Origin: Polynucleobacter yangtzensis
GTDB taxonomy: Bacteria > Pseudomonadota > Gammaproteobacteria > Burkholderiales > Burkholderiaceae
Direction of reading: 5' to 3'
Assembly: GCF_001595965.1 (NCBI RefSeq)
Contig: NZ_LOJI01000001.1
Location: 464,178-528,177, forward strand
DNA: 64,000 nt
The notes beneath the pieces were generated by a model. The model had not been told where the DNA came from and ran no database searches. It saw nothing but the letters and a program-made list of their open reading frames with translations. Position numbers and translations under genes: made by a program. Shown piece by piece: positions 56,136 to 64,000 of this stretch. Numbering within the stretch: position 1 is the first letter of the stretch; each line of letters begins with the position of its first letter.

Positions 56136-57197
56136 ATGATTAAAGTTGATTCCCTTCACGCGCATCTCAAGTCCTTGAGCTCGGGCGCTGCTATGTCACC
56201 GCTATATGTCTTTAGTGGTGATGAGCCTTTGCTGATGATGGAGGCGATGGACCAACTGAGGTCTGCGGCAAAGAAACAGAACTTTACTGAGCGTGAGGTG
56301 TTGCTCCAGGAACGTGGATTTGATTGGAGCGCCCTGTTAAGTGCAGGTCAGACTATGTCCTTGTTTGGCGATAAGCGATGGGTAGAGTTACGTATCCCGA
56401 CTGGCAAGCCTGGGCGCGATGGAGCAGACGCTCTCAAACAGTTTGCAGCTCAAATTGCTACGCAGCCAGTGGGTTCCGAAGGTCCCGACACCGTAGTTTG
56501 TATCGTTTTGCCTCGCTTGGACGGCAAGACTAAAACCTCAGCATGGTTCAGTGCTTTGGATGATGCAGGTATGGCAATTCAGATTGATTCATTGGATCGC
56601 AGTCACTTGCCTCAGTGGATTGCAGGACGTCTTAAGCGACAAGATCAAGAAGTTGAGGCAGGCCTAGAAGGTCAGCGAGCGCTTCAGTTTATTGCTGATC
56701 AGGTGGAGGGTAATTTAATTGCTGCCCATCAAGAAATTCTGAAATTAGGTTTGCTGTATCCCACTGGGAAATTGACTGAAGAGCAAATTCGCTCTTCTAT
56801 TCTGAAGGTGGCACGTTATAACGTTTTTGAGTTAACCGAAGCTATGCTCGCTGGGGATTTGGCAAGGCTGAATCGTATGTTGGATGGTCTCAAAGGTGAG
56901 GGCGAGCCGTTGGTATTGATTCTGTGGAGCGTAACCGAAGAGCTTCGGATACTATCTAAACTGAAGGCGGCGAGTGATGCAGGGGAGTCTGTACAGAATC
57001 TCATGCGCGCCAACCGAATTTGGGGAAACAAAGAGCGTTTATATCCGGCGGCATTGAGTAGAGTGCAGCCTCTAAAGCTGAGAAGAGCGATGCAGGTTGC
57101 CGCAGGATTGGATCGTCAGGTAAAGGGTCTACATGCTGCTGATTTGCCGGCAGACCCTTGGGATGGCTTACGCTTAGTAGGTAATTTATTGCGTTAA
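56136..57197 (+). CDS. holA: DNA polymerase III delta subunit
   Basis: A 353-residue clamp-loader subunit starting MIKVDSLHAHLKSL with YVFSGDEPLLMMEAMDQLRSAAKK, typical of HolA, and a C-terminal collar domain ending DPWDGLRLVGNLLR. It opens the beta clamp as part of the replisome. A possible Walker-like loop is degenerate, as expected for delta. Confidence 0.94.
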   Translation: MIKVDSLHAHLKSLSSGAAMSPLYVFSGDEPLLMMEAMDQLRSAAKKQNFTEREVLLQERGFDWSALLSAGQTMSLFGDKRWVELRIPTGKPGRDGADALKQFAAQIATQPVGSEGPDTVVCIVLPRLDGKTKTSAWFSALDDAGMAIQIDSLDRSHLPQWIAGRLKRQDQEVEAGLEGQRALQFIADQVEGNLIAAHQEILKLGLLYPTGKLTEEQIRSSILKVARYNVFELTEAMLAGDLARLNRMLDGLKGEGEPLVLILWSVTEELRILSKLKAASDAGESVQNLMRANRIWGNKERLYPAALSRVQPLKLRRAMQVAAGLDRQVKGLHAADLPADPWDGLRLVGNLLR

Positions 57198-57219
57198 GAA
57201 GTGAGCAAAGAGCTAGTGA

Positions 57220-57250
57220 AGAGTAATCAGAGAGTAATCAGAGAGTAAAA
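57220..57250 (+). repeat. 11-base tandem repeat in front of proA
   Basis: AGAGTAATCAG is repeated twice (57220-57230, 57231-57241), then AGAGTAAAA abuts the proA ATG. Each unit carries a short purine run, and the last one may serve as a weak ribosome site. Copy-number change would alter the leader length. Confidence 0.8.
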
Positions 57251-58528
57251 ATGAGTTCAGCTATCAAAGAAATGATGCAAGACATTGGCATGCGAGCACG
57301 AGTCGCATCGCGTGCAATGGCGCGCGCATCGAGCGAGCAAAAAAATCAGGCTTTATTACATATTGCAAAGGTGGTTCGTCAAAAGTCAGCTGAGATTCAG
57401 AAGGTTAATCAGGTGGATGTTGATCGTGCTAAGGCTAATGGCCAAGATGCAGCGTTTGTTGATCGCTTAACTATGACTCCAAAAACAATCGAAACAATGG
57501 CATTGGGTTTGGAGCAAATTGTTTCCTTGGATGATCCGATTGGCAAAATTACTCCGCTACAAAAGCAGGCATCTGGGATTGAACTGGGTCAGATGCGTGT
57601 GCCGCTTGGAGTGATAGGCATTATCTATGAGTCTCGTCCTAATGTAACCATTGATGCCGCTGCATTGTGCTTAAAGTCGGGTAATGCTGTGATTTTGCGT
57701 GGCGGCTCAGAGGCAATTGATTCCAATACTTTGTTGGCTCAGATTATTCAAGAGGGACTATCTGCCGCAGGCTTACCTAAAGATGCAGTGCAGGTGGTGA
57801 CAACGACGGATCGCAGTGCTGTCGGTGAAATGATTACGATGACTCAATATATCGATGTCATAGTGCCACGAGGTGGAAAGAGTTTAATTGCGCGCTTGAT
57901 GGCTGAGGCACGTGTTCCAATGATCAAGCACTTAGATGGTATTTGTCACACCTATATTGATGCAGATGCTGATGTAGCAATGGCTGTAAAGGTGTGTGAT
58001 AACGCTAAGACCCAACGTTATGCACCCTGTAATGCAATGGAAACTTTGCTCGTAAATCAAGAGATTGCTAACGCAGTATTGCCAACGCTGTGCAAGATTT
58101 ATCAAGATAAAGGCGTAGAGCTGAGAGTTGATTCATTGACTCGTAAAACACTTGAGGCCAATGGTTTTCAGAATTTAATCGATGCCAAGGAAGAAGATTG
58201 GCAAACCGAATACTTAGCCCCAATTCTGTCAATTAAGACGGTGGCTAATATTGATGAGGCCATGAATCATATTGAGCAATATGGCAGCAAGCACACTGAT
58301 GCCATTATTACGAATAATAAAGCGCAAGCAGATCGCTTCTTGCGCGAGGTAGACAGTGCCAGTGTAATGGTGAACGCCAGTACTCGTTTTGCCGATGGCT
58401 TTGAGTATGGCTTGGGCGCTGAGATCGGTATTTCGAATGACAAGCTGCATGCCCGCGGCCCAGTTGGTCTTGATGGACTGACCTCCTTAAAGTATGTAGT
58501 CATGGGCCATGGCGAAATTCGCACCTAA
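57251..58528 (+). CDS. proA: Gamma-glutamyl phosphate reductase
   Basis: A 425-residue aldehyde-dehydrogenase-fold enzyme with [41 protein letters not shown], the catalytic Cys in [19 protein letters not shown], and [24 protein letters not shown]. It reduces glutamyl phosphate made by ProB to the semialdehyde for proline. It is far from proB (14.9 kb) in this window, so the two are not an operon. Confidence 0.97.
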   Translation: MSSAIKEMMQDIGMRARVASRAMARASSEQKNQALLHIAKVVRQKSAEIQKVNQVDVDRAKANGQDAAFVDRLTMTPKTIETMALGLEQIVSLDDPIGKITPLQKQASGIELGQMRVPLGVIGIIYESRPNVTIDAAALCLKSGNAVILRGGSEAIDSNTLLAQIIQEGLSAAGLPKDAVQVVTTTDRSAVGEMITMTQYIDVIVPRGGKSLIARLMAEARVPMIKHLDGICHTYIDADADVAMAVKVCDNAKTQRYAPCNAMETLLVNQEIANAVLPTLCKIYQDKGVELRVDSLTRKTLEANGFQNLIDAKEEDWQTEYLAPILSIKTVANIDEAMNHIEQYGSKHTDAIITNNKAQADRFLREVDSASVMVNASTRFADGFEYGLGAEIGISNDKLHARGPVGLDGLTSLKYVVMGHGEIRT

Positions 58529-58557
58529 TTTAATAGCGCAAAGTAAATACACTACAT

Positions 58558-58983
58558 ATGAGTAATTCCTACCTTTGGGTTAAAACTTTTCACATCGTAT
58601 TTATAACTTCGTGGTTTGCTGGCTTGTTTTATCTGCCCAGAATCTATGTGAATTTGGCTGAAGAGAAAAACGCTGAGGCTTATGCTCGCCTGCTAGGTAT
58701 GGCTGACCGCTTATTTCGGTTCATGACTATCCTGGCGGTCCCGGCAGTCTTATTGGGCATAACGCTGTGGCTTCACTTTGGTATTGGTCGTGGCGATATA
58801 TGGATGCATGCCAAATTATTTTTTGTGATTCTGGTGATTGGTTATCACCACGCTTGTTTGAGCTTGCTCAAGAAGTTTCGTGCTGGAGTTAATAAGCGAT
58901 CCGGTGTTTGGTTCCGTTGGTTTAATGAAGTTCCAGTGATTTTGTTAGTCATTATTGTTGCCTTAGTATTGTTTAAGCCTTGA
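58558..58983 (+). CDS. hemJ: HemJ-family protoporphyrinogen IX oxidase (UPF0093/CopD-like)
   Basis: A 141-residue membrane protein with four hydrophobic segments. It starts MSNSYLWVKTFHIVFITSWFAGLFYLPRIYV, with the His and Arg typical of HemJ, and has GIGRGDIWMHAKLFFVILVIGYHHACL with a Lys/His pair. HemJ oxidises protoporphyrinogen IX in haem synthesis and is common in proteobacteria without HemG or HemY. It lies in the same window as hemL. Confidence 0.85.
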   Translation: MSNSYLWVKTFHIVFITSWFAGLFYLPRIYVNLAEEKNAEAYARLLGMADRLFRFMTILAVPAVLLGITLWLHFGIGRGDIWMHAKLFFVILVIGYHHACLSLLKKFRAGVNKRSGVWFRWFNEVPVILLVIIVALVLFKP

Positions 58984-59042
58984 GACCAGCTGATAAGTTC
59001 CATTTAATTTTTTAATATTCCCATTTATAGATTGTTAGCCCC

Positions 59043-60485
59043 ATGAGATTTTTTGTTGTATGCCCAGGCGGTCTAGAGGTGCCGCTTGCCCAGGAGCTAG
59101 CAGAGATTGCTGGACGCCCTGAATGTAAGGCTTTAGGCACCTGGGTAATTGACCCAACGCCGACCAGCCCAACTGGTGGCGTAGGTCTGGCGGGACCAAT
59201 ATCTGCAGCAATGGCCCTGAATTTGCATTCTCGTATTGGGAGTCGAGTTTTATTGCAAATGGCGCAAGCTCCTTATAGGCAAGAAGAAGATTTATATAAG
59301 TTGGCTAGTGGTTTGGCTTGGGAAGAATGGTTTACGTCTAAGCAAACATTGCGCGTTGATGTCACTGCTCATCGCTCCCCACTCAAGAGTTTGAATTTTG
59401 CTACCCTCAAAATTAAAGATGCGATTGTCGATCGCTTACGTGATGTAACTGGAGATCGACCGAGTATTGATACCGCCTTTCCAGATGTGCGCGTGCAGGC
59501 GCATTTAACAGCAACCCAAGTCACTATTTACTTGGATACTTCTGGTGAGGCGTTATTTAAGCGTGGTTGGCGTGATGAAAAAGGGGATGCACCCCTCAAA
59601 GAAAATCTGGCTGCCGGAATTTTGTCGTTCACTGCCTGGAAACCTGGTCAAACTTTATTTGATCCGATGTGCGGTAGTGGCACATTTTTGATTGAAGCTG
59701 CTCAGATGGCCTTATCCATTCCACCTGGTGCTATTCGTGCGGGTATGTATGGCGATGATGCTAAGCCAAGCAGACTAGCTTATCGTCCGTTGGTTACTTC
59801 GGCGCATGGTTTTGGTTTTCAGCGACTCAAACCCTTTAAAGAAGCTGCTGAGCAAAAGCGTTGGGTTGATTTAAAGGAAGTTGCTCTTGCGAAAATGCTA
59901 GAAATGCGTAAGCACTACCCTAGTGTTGATGCCTTAAAAATCACTGGCGGTGATATTAATGAAAAGTTAGTTTCCATGTTTAAGGGTAACTGGCAGAGAG
60001 CGCAATTGCCGGACCAGCCTGTAGTGCGTCAAATTGATGCCTTAGCTGCTAAGCCGCCAGGAAGTGTTCATGAGGGTGTGATGTTATTGAACCCTCCTTA
60101 CGGTGAGCGATTGGTAATCAAGGGCGGCCGCGGTCAGGATCGGGTATCTGATCGTGATGCGCAGGATACCCATGCAGATGAACCGGATAACCGTTTTGAG
60201 CTGAACCTAGAGACGGGTCGTCAAAGTGCCAAGCGTTCTAGTCGTGAATCATTGAAAAAGCTACAGGCTCAGGAAGAGCAAGACCCTAAATTTGTGGAGT
60301 TTTTGCGTCAGTTTGGCCAGCATCTAAAAGATGACTTTGGTGGATGGAATATATTTGTGCTGACTGCAGATATGGCGCTTCCAGGCCAGCTGCGTATTAA
60401 AGAATCTAAGCGCACCCCGTTGTTTAATGGTCCACTTGAGTGTCGTTTATTCAAGTTTGAGATGCATGCGAAGCGTCCAGCTTAA
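59043..60485 (+). CDS. THUMP-domain class I SAM-dependent 23S rRNA methyltransferase
   Basis: A 480-residue protein. The N-terminal THUMP region (MRFFVVCPGGLEVPLAQELAEI, FSRIGSRVLLQM-like stretch and LRVDVTAHRSPLKSLNFATLKIKDAIVDRL) is followed by a methyltransferase domain with FDPMCGSGTFLIEAA (AdoMet) and the catalytic LLNPPYGERL. It resembles the m2G2445 half of RlmL (E. coli RlmKL is 702 residues and bifunctional); the RlmK half is not present. A charged region (about 360-415) interrupts the domain after NPPYGER. Confidence 0.86.
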   Translation: MRFFVVCPGGLEVPLAQELAEIAGRPECKALGTWVIDPTPTSPTGGVGLAGPISAAMALNLHSRIGSRVLLQMAQAPYRQEEDLYKLASGLAWEEWFTSKQTLRVDVTAHRSPLKSLNFATLKIKDAIVDRLRDVTGDRPSIDTAFPDVRVQAHLTATQVTIYLDTSGEALFKRGWRDEKGDAPLKENLAAGILSFTAWKPGQTLFDPMCGSGTFLIEAAQMALSIPPGAIRAGMYGDDAKPSRLAYRPLVTSAHGFGFQRLKPFKEAAEQKRWVDLKEVALAKMLEMRKHYPSVDALKITGGDINEKLVSMFKGNWQRAQLPDQPVVRQIDALAAKPPGSVHEGVMLLNPPYGERLVIKGGRGQDRVSDRDAQDTHADEPDNRFELNLETGRQSAKRSSRESLKKLQAQEEQDPKFVEFLRQFGQHLKDDFGGWNIFVLTADMALPGQLRIKESKRTPLFNGPLECRLFKFEMHAKRPA

Positions 60486-60562
60486 GCAGCTATAAAACCT
60501 TAAAATAAGACAAGAAGCATAGTAAACAAAAGATATACCAAAGAACATCAGAGAGCAAAGCA

Positions 60563-60733
60563 ATGGAATTTAAAACATATATGTGTTTAATTTGCGGTTG
60601 GGTTTACGACGAAGCCGCTGGTTTACCGGAGGAAGGTATTGCGCCAGGAACACTTTGGAAAGATGTGCCAATGAACTGGACTTGTCCAGAGTGTGGCGCT
60701 CGCAAAGAAGACTTTGAAATGATGGCAATTTAA
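60563..60733 (+). CDS. Rubredoxin
   Basis: A 56-residue protein not in the ORF track. It is MEFKTYMCLICGWVYDEAAG onward, with paired CLIC (C8, C11) and CPEC (C41, C44), the four Cys that hold a single iron. GIAPGT and WTCPECG are classic rubredoxin. It is a soluble electron carrier. It begins 78 bases after the THUMP gene with AGAG near the ATG and is followed by hemL after 12 bases, a common Burkholderiales neighbour pair. Confidence 0.96.
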   Translation: MEFKTYMCLICGWVYDEAAGLPEEGIAPGTLWKDVPMNWTCPECGARKEDFEMMAI

Positions 60734-60745
60734 TTAGAAATAACC

Positions 60746-62047
60746 ATGGCAAACGTAGACCAAAACGAAGCGCTATTTGAGCGTGCACAAAAAACTATTC
60801 CTGGAGGAGTAAATTCCCCAGTGAGGGCTTTCCGTCAAGTTGGCGGAACACCCCGTTTTGTTGCGAAAGCCAAAGGCCCTTACTTTTGGGATGCCAACGA
60901 TAAGCGCTATATCGATTTAATTATGTCTTGGGGCCCGATGATCGTGGGCCACGCAAATCCCGAAGTGGTAGCTGCAGTTCAGAAAGCTGCTGAAACCAGT
61001 TTTAGCTATGGCGCACCTACCGAAGGTGAAATTGAATTGGCAGAACGCATTTGCGCCTTAATGCCAAGCGTTGAGCAGGTGCGCATGGTGTCTAGTGGCA
61101 CAGAAGCGACGATGAGTGCCCTGCGCTTAGCTCGTGGCTACACTGGCCGTGATTTGATTATCAAGTTTGAAGGTTGCTATCACGGTCATGCTGATAGTCT
61201 TTTGGTAAAGGCTGGTTCCGGTCTATTGACCTTTGCTGACTCTACACAAAATGCACCATCTTCTGGCGGTGTGCCACAGGATTTGGTGAAACATACTTTA
61301 GTGTTGCCATACAATGATGTCGCTGCGATTGAGGAAGTATTTAAAAAGCAGGGCGATCAAATTGCTGCGGTCATCATCGAGCCAATCGCAGGCAATATGA
61401 ATTTAATCAAGCCTTCTAAGGAATTTTTAACGGCGATTCGGAGTTTGACTAGTAAGTATGGCGCTGTATTAATTTATGACGAGGTCATGACTGGCTTTAG
61501 GGTGGCTTTGGGCGGTGCTCAGTCTTTGCAAGGCGTCACCCCAGATCTCACGTGCCTAGGCAAGGTCATGGGCGGCGGCATGCCGATGGCAGCTTTTGGC
61601 GGTAAGAAAGAAATCATGTCCAAGCTTGCACCTTTAGGTAATGTGTATCAGGCTGGCACTCTCTCTGGCAACCCGGTTGCAGTCGCTGCAGGTCTAAAGA
61701 CTCTCGAGATTATTTCGCGAGAAGGTTTCTATGAGTGCTTGACAGGCCAGACAGAAAAATTAATGGCCGGTTTAAAAGCAGCTGCCGATAGGAACAATAT
61801 CCCCTTTGCTGTAGATAGCGAGGGCGGGATGTTTGGCTTTTACTTTACCAATGAAGTTCCCACCTCATTTGAGGCAGTGACTAAATCTAATATTGATGCC
61901 TTTAAGAAATTCTTCCACTTGATGTTAGATGAAGGGGTGTACTTAGCACCATCTGCATACGAGGCAGGTTTCACATCCATTGCACATGACAATGCTGTGC
62001 TCGATGAAATTATTGCTGCAGCTGAGAATTCATTTAAAAAGCTTTAA
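60746..62047 (+). CDS. hemL: Glutamate-1-semialdehyde 2,1-aminomutase
   Basis: A 433-residue PLP enzyme that makes 5-aminolevulinate for haem. It has [77 protein letters not shown] and the PLP lysine in [18 protein letters not shown]. It follows the rubredoxin gene closely. Confidence 0.97.
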   Translation: MANVDQNEALFERAQKTIPGGVNSPVRAFRQVGGTPRFVAKAKGPYFWDANDKRYIDLIMSWGPMIVGHANPEVVAAVQKAAETSFSYGAPTEGEIELAERICALMPSVEQVRMVSSGTEATMSALRLARGYTGRDLIIKFEGCYHGHADSLLVKAGSGLLTFADSTQNAPSSGGVPQDLVKHTLVLPYNDVAAIEEVFKKQGDQIAAVIIEPIAGNMNLIKPSKEFLTAIRSLTSKYGAVLIYDEVMTGFRVALGGAQSLQGVTPDLTCLGKVMGGGMPMAAFGGKKEIMSKLAPLGNVYQAGTLSGNPVAVAAGLKTLEIISREGFYECLTGQTEKLMAGLKAAADRNNIPFAVDSEGGMFGFYFTNEVPTSFEAVTKSNIDAFKKFFHLMLDEGVYLAPSAYEAGFTSIAHDNAVLDEIIAAAENSFKKL

Positions 62048-62075
62048 GCCTTTAAAAATTTATCTTTGCAATGAT

Positions 62076-62915
62076 TTACATCCTGAGTGGGTGGTCATAG
62101 CCACCCACTTGAATGATGTCTAATTTCGGGTTGTCTTGATTGGAATCTGCAATTTCCAGTGCGGTGAGTTTTCCGCCCCAGACGCAGCCGGTATCTAGAC
62201 CAATGACATTATGTTTACGCATTAAGCCTAGTGTGGACCAATGCCCAAAGTAAATTAAGGTGTTAGCAGTCTTTCTCTTGGGCGCCATGAACCAAGGTGT
62301 GTAGCCTTTTGGTCCATCCTCTAAACCTTCTTTACTTTCAAACTCCATTTGACCGGTAGGGCTACAAAATCGCATGCGGGTTAAGGCATTAGTGATGGCT
62401 CGCAAGCGTTCATACCCTTTTAGGGAGTTGCTCCATTTGGTGGGGGTGTTACCGTACATATTGGCCAAAAAGGTTTTGTAAGACTTGCCACGCAAGGCCT
62501 TTTCTACCTCTTGGGCGCATTCAATGGTTTGTTGTAAGTCCCATTGGGGTAGCACTCCTGCATGAACAGTGAGGACTTTGCCATTACTCAATGCCATGGG
62601 GCGATTTCGTATCCAGTCAATGAGCTCTACCCGATCAGGGGCATGCAAAATGGGCTCAACAGTATCTAGCCCTTTCGTTTTACGAAGGCCAGCATCAATT
62701 GCAAGTAGGTGCAAATCATGATTACCCAAGATACACTCAGCACGACCAGATTCTTGTAAGGTTTTCAAATGTCGCAATGCACCCAATGAATCAGGCCCGC
62801 GATTAACTAAATCCCCCAGAAAAATCATTTTAGATTTTGGAGGAAGCTTTTTGACTAAGGCTTTTAACGAAGGTGCGCAGCCTTGGACATCACCTACGGC
62901 ATAGATCTTGCTCAT
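62076..62915 (-). CDS. apaH: Symmetrical bis(5'-nucleosyl)-tetraphosphatase
   Basis: A 279-residue calcineurin-like phosphoesterase starting IYAVGDVQGCAPSLKALV, with the metal motifs GDLVNRGPDSLGALR, LGNHDLHLLAI and VHAGVLPQWDL, and YFGHWSTLGL near the end. It cleaves Ap4A to two ADP. It sits next to the photolyase gene, 39 bases downstream. Confidence 0.95.
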   Translation of the reverse strand: MSKIYAVGDVQGCAPSLKALVKKLPPKSKMIFLGDLVNRGPDSLGALRHLKTLQESGRAECILGNHDLHLLAIDAGLRKTKGLDTVEPILHAPDRVELIDWIRNRPMALSNGKVLTVHAGVLPQWDLQQTIECAQEVEKALRGKSYKTFLANMYGNTPTKWSNSLKGYERLRAITNALTRMRFCSPTGQMEFESKEGLEDGPKGYTPWFMAPKRKTANTLIYFGHWSTLGLMRKHNVIGLDTGCVWGGKLTALEIADSNQDNPKLDIIQVGGYDHPLRM

Positions 62916-62954
62916 ACCTAATCTTAAAGCGGAAATGAGGGCTTATGGATTTTG

Positions 62955-64000
62955 TTAAGTGATTTTTTTCACAACACTGTAGCGCACTAAAGTCTTCTTG
63001 CGCGCTTCATCATGATCTACAACCGGCAATGGGTAATCTCTTCCCAGGCTGATGCCTGCCGCCTCTAGCTCGATATGGCCAGCCTTCCACGGGGCGTGAA
63101 TCGACTTCTTGGAGAGTATTTCTAATTGCGGTAGATAGCGTTTGATGAACTTGCCCTCTGGATCAAACTTTTCTGATTGGGTAATAGGATTAAAGATTCG
63201 GAAATACGGCTGGGCATCGCAGCCTGACGAAGAAGCCCATTGCCAGCCACCATTATTAGAGGAGAGTTCAAAGTCATTGAGATGTTCAGCAAAATAAGCC
63301 TCACCCCAGCGCCAATCTATTCCCAAATCTTTCGTTAGAAAGCTGGCCACCACCATCCGTAAGCGGTTATGCATATAGCCACTTTGATTCAGTTGATGCA
63401 TGGCTGCATCAACAAGTGGGTAACCAGTTTTACCTTCACACCAAGCGGTAAATAATTTCTTAGCAGTGGCACCACTCTCCCACGCAATATTATCGTAGTC
63501 GGGTTTAAAAGATGCGCCCTTAGCAAGGCGAGGATGATTAGCCAGAATCATGAAGTAAAAATCACGCCATATTAATTCGCTTAACCAAATAGTGGCACCC
63601 ATGCTTCCCGCTAGCATGCGTCGATGAGCTTCGCGCACTAAACCTCGAATGGATAACATGCCAAAACGTAAGTGGGTGGAGAGATAACTCACGCCCTTGA
63701 TCGCGGGAAAGTCTCTGCCAACCTGGTATTGATCTATGCGATGAAGAAAGTCTTCTAAAAAGGCTTGGCCACCTTCAGAGCCAGGCGGCAGGTAGCTTTC
63801 AACGCCGGTGGGGCAAAAACCCATAGACTCTAAGGAAGGAAATGGTGCGGATAATTTCTTGGGAATCTCTGCAAGCTGCCCTGGTTTCGGATTGCATTCA
63901 TAAGCAGAGAGATCTTTTTCTTGAAGTGTCTTGAGCCAATTATTTTTATATGGCGTAAAAATAGAAAAGACGGTATTCGAATTGGTCAAAATTTCTTTTT
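62955..64000 (-). CDS. phrB: Cryptochrome/deoxyribodipyrimidine photolyase family protein (5' end outside window)
   Basis: The frame stays open to the right edge; the track start (TTG at 63989) is not a real start because upstream codons KEIL continue in frame. The visible 344 residues are the linker and FAD domain: VFSIFTPYKNNWLKTL, GMLSIRGLVREA, IWLSELIWRDFYFMIL, WCEGKTGYPLVDAAMHQLNQSGYMHNRLRMVVASFLTKDLGIDWRWGEAYFAEHLNDFELSSNNGGWQWASSSGCDAQPYFRIFNP. This is class I photolyase, which repairs cyclobutane dimers with blue light and FAD. The N-terminal antenna domain lies beyond 64000. Confidence 0.92.
   Translation of the reverse strand, partial: KEILTNSNTVFSIFTPYKNNWLKTLQEKDLSAYECNPKPGQLAEIPKKLSAPFPSLESMGFCPTGVESYLPPGSEGGQAFLEDFLHRIDQYQVGRDFPAIKGVSYLSTHLRFGMLSIRGLVREAHRRMLAGSMGATIWLSELIWRDFYFMILANHPRLAKGASFKPDYDNIAWESGATAKKLFTAWCEGKTGYPLVDAAMHQLNQSGYMHNRLRMVVASFLTKDLGIDWRWGEAYFAEHLNDFELSSNNGGWQWASSSGCDAQPYFRIFNPITQSEKFDPEGKFIKRYLPQLEILSKKSIHAPWKAGHIELEAAGISLGRDYPLPVVDHDEARKKTLVRYSVVKKIT

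Overview
The window looks like a chromosomal segment of a small-genome betaproteobacterium of the Burkholderiaceae, most probably Polynucleobacter or a close relative. I infer this from Burkholderiales-type gene order (mutT-zapD-coaE-pilD-pilC-pilB; ispB/rplU-rpmA-obgE-proB; aroQ-accB-accC-prmA; mpl/tlpA; maeB-barstar-rsmE-tkt-gapA; fur/bamE-dapB-leuS-lptE-holA-proA; rubredoxin-hemL), moderate GC, very short intergenic gaps, and protein sequences that resemble this group. No database search was run. Nearly all of it is housekeeping core. I see no prophage, insertion sequence, CRISPR array, tRNA or rRNA gene.

Layout. 1-6000: end of a DUF815-type ATPase, mutT, then a minus-strand run CorC-like protein > pilB > pilC > pilD > coaE > zapD. 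6-12 kb: O6-methylguanine repair, a squalene/phytoene-synthase-like enzyme, a sodium:solute symporter, a PanE-type reductase, a FAH-family hydrolase and a GrdB-like redox protein. 12-20 kb: ispB diverging from rplU-rpmA-obgE-proB, then CNP1/rppH diverging from proS, and ffh. 20-27 kb: a CcsA-like protein, a PP0621-AmpD fusion, the NrdR-controlled nrdAB pair and a lysine-rich histone H1-like gene. 27-32 kb (minus): aroQ > accB > accC > prmA fusion > PfkB kinase. 32-39.6 kb: tlpA-like, mpl, SDR, RNB exonuclease, TonB-like, aroE, mtgA. 39.6-46 kb: pyrF, corA, cinA-C, pgpA, thiL, maeB. 46-51 kb: barstar, rsmE, tkt, gapA, fur. 51-64 kb: bamE, dapB, leuS, lptE, holA, proA, hemJ, a THUMP methyltransferase, rubredoxin, hemL, apaH, and a photolyase running off the right edge.

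Functionally the window supplies precursor and macromolecule synthesis: dNTPs (nrdAB), proline (proA, proB), lysine/DAP (dapB), shikimate (aroQ, aroE), malonyl-CoA (accBC), haem (hemL, hemJ), pyrimidine (pyrF), thiamine (thiL), CoA (coaE), cell wall (mpl, mtgA, AmpD fusion), outer membrane assembly (bamE, lptE), translation (proS, leuS, rplU, rpmA, prmA, rsmE, obgE) and nucleotide hygiene (mutT, rppH, apaH).

The noteworthy signal is not a cassette but a pattern of compaction, namely domain loss and gene fusion. It includes PrmA fused to a membrane-anchored DUF3426 domain, a PP0621 membrane/metal-site module fused to AmpD, ProB without a PUA domain, a PilD-like peptidase without its methyltransferase half, and a short PilB-like ATPase with Ala in place of the Walker A Thr. 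A histone H1-like gene is interrupted at an A9G tract whose -1 frame continues into a lysine-rich tail. That is a candidate for frameshifting, homopolymer variation or a sequence error.
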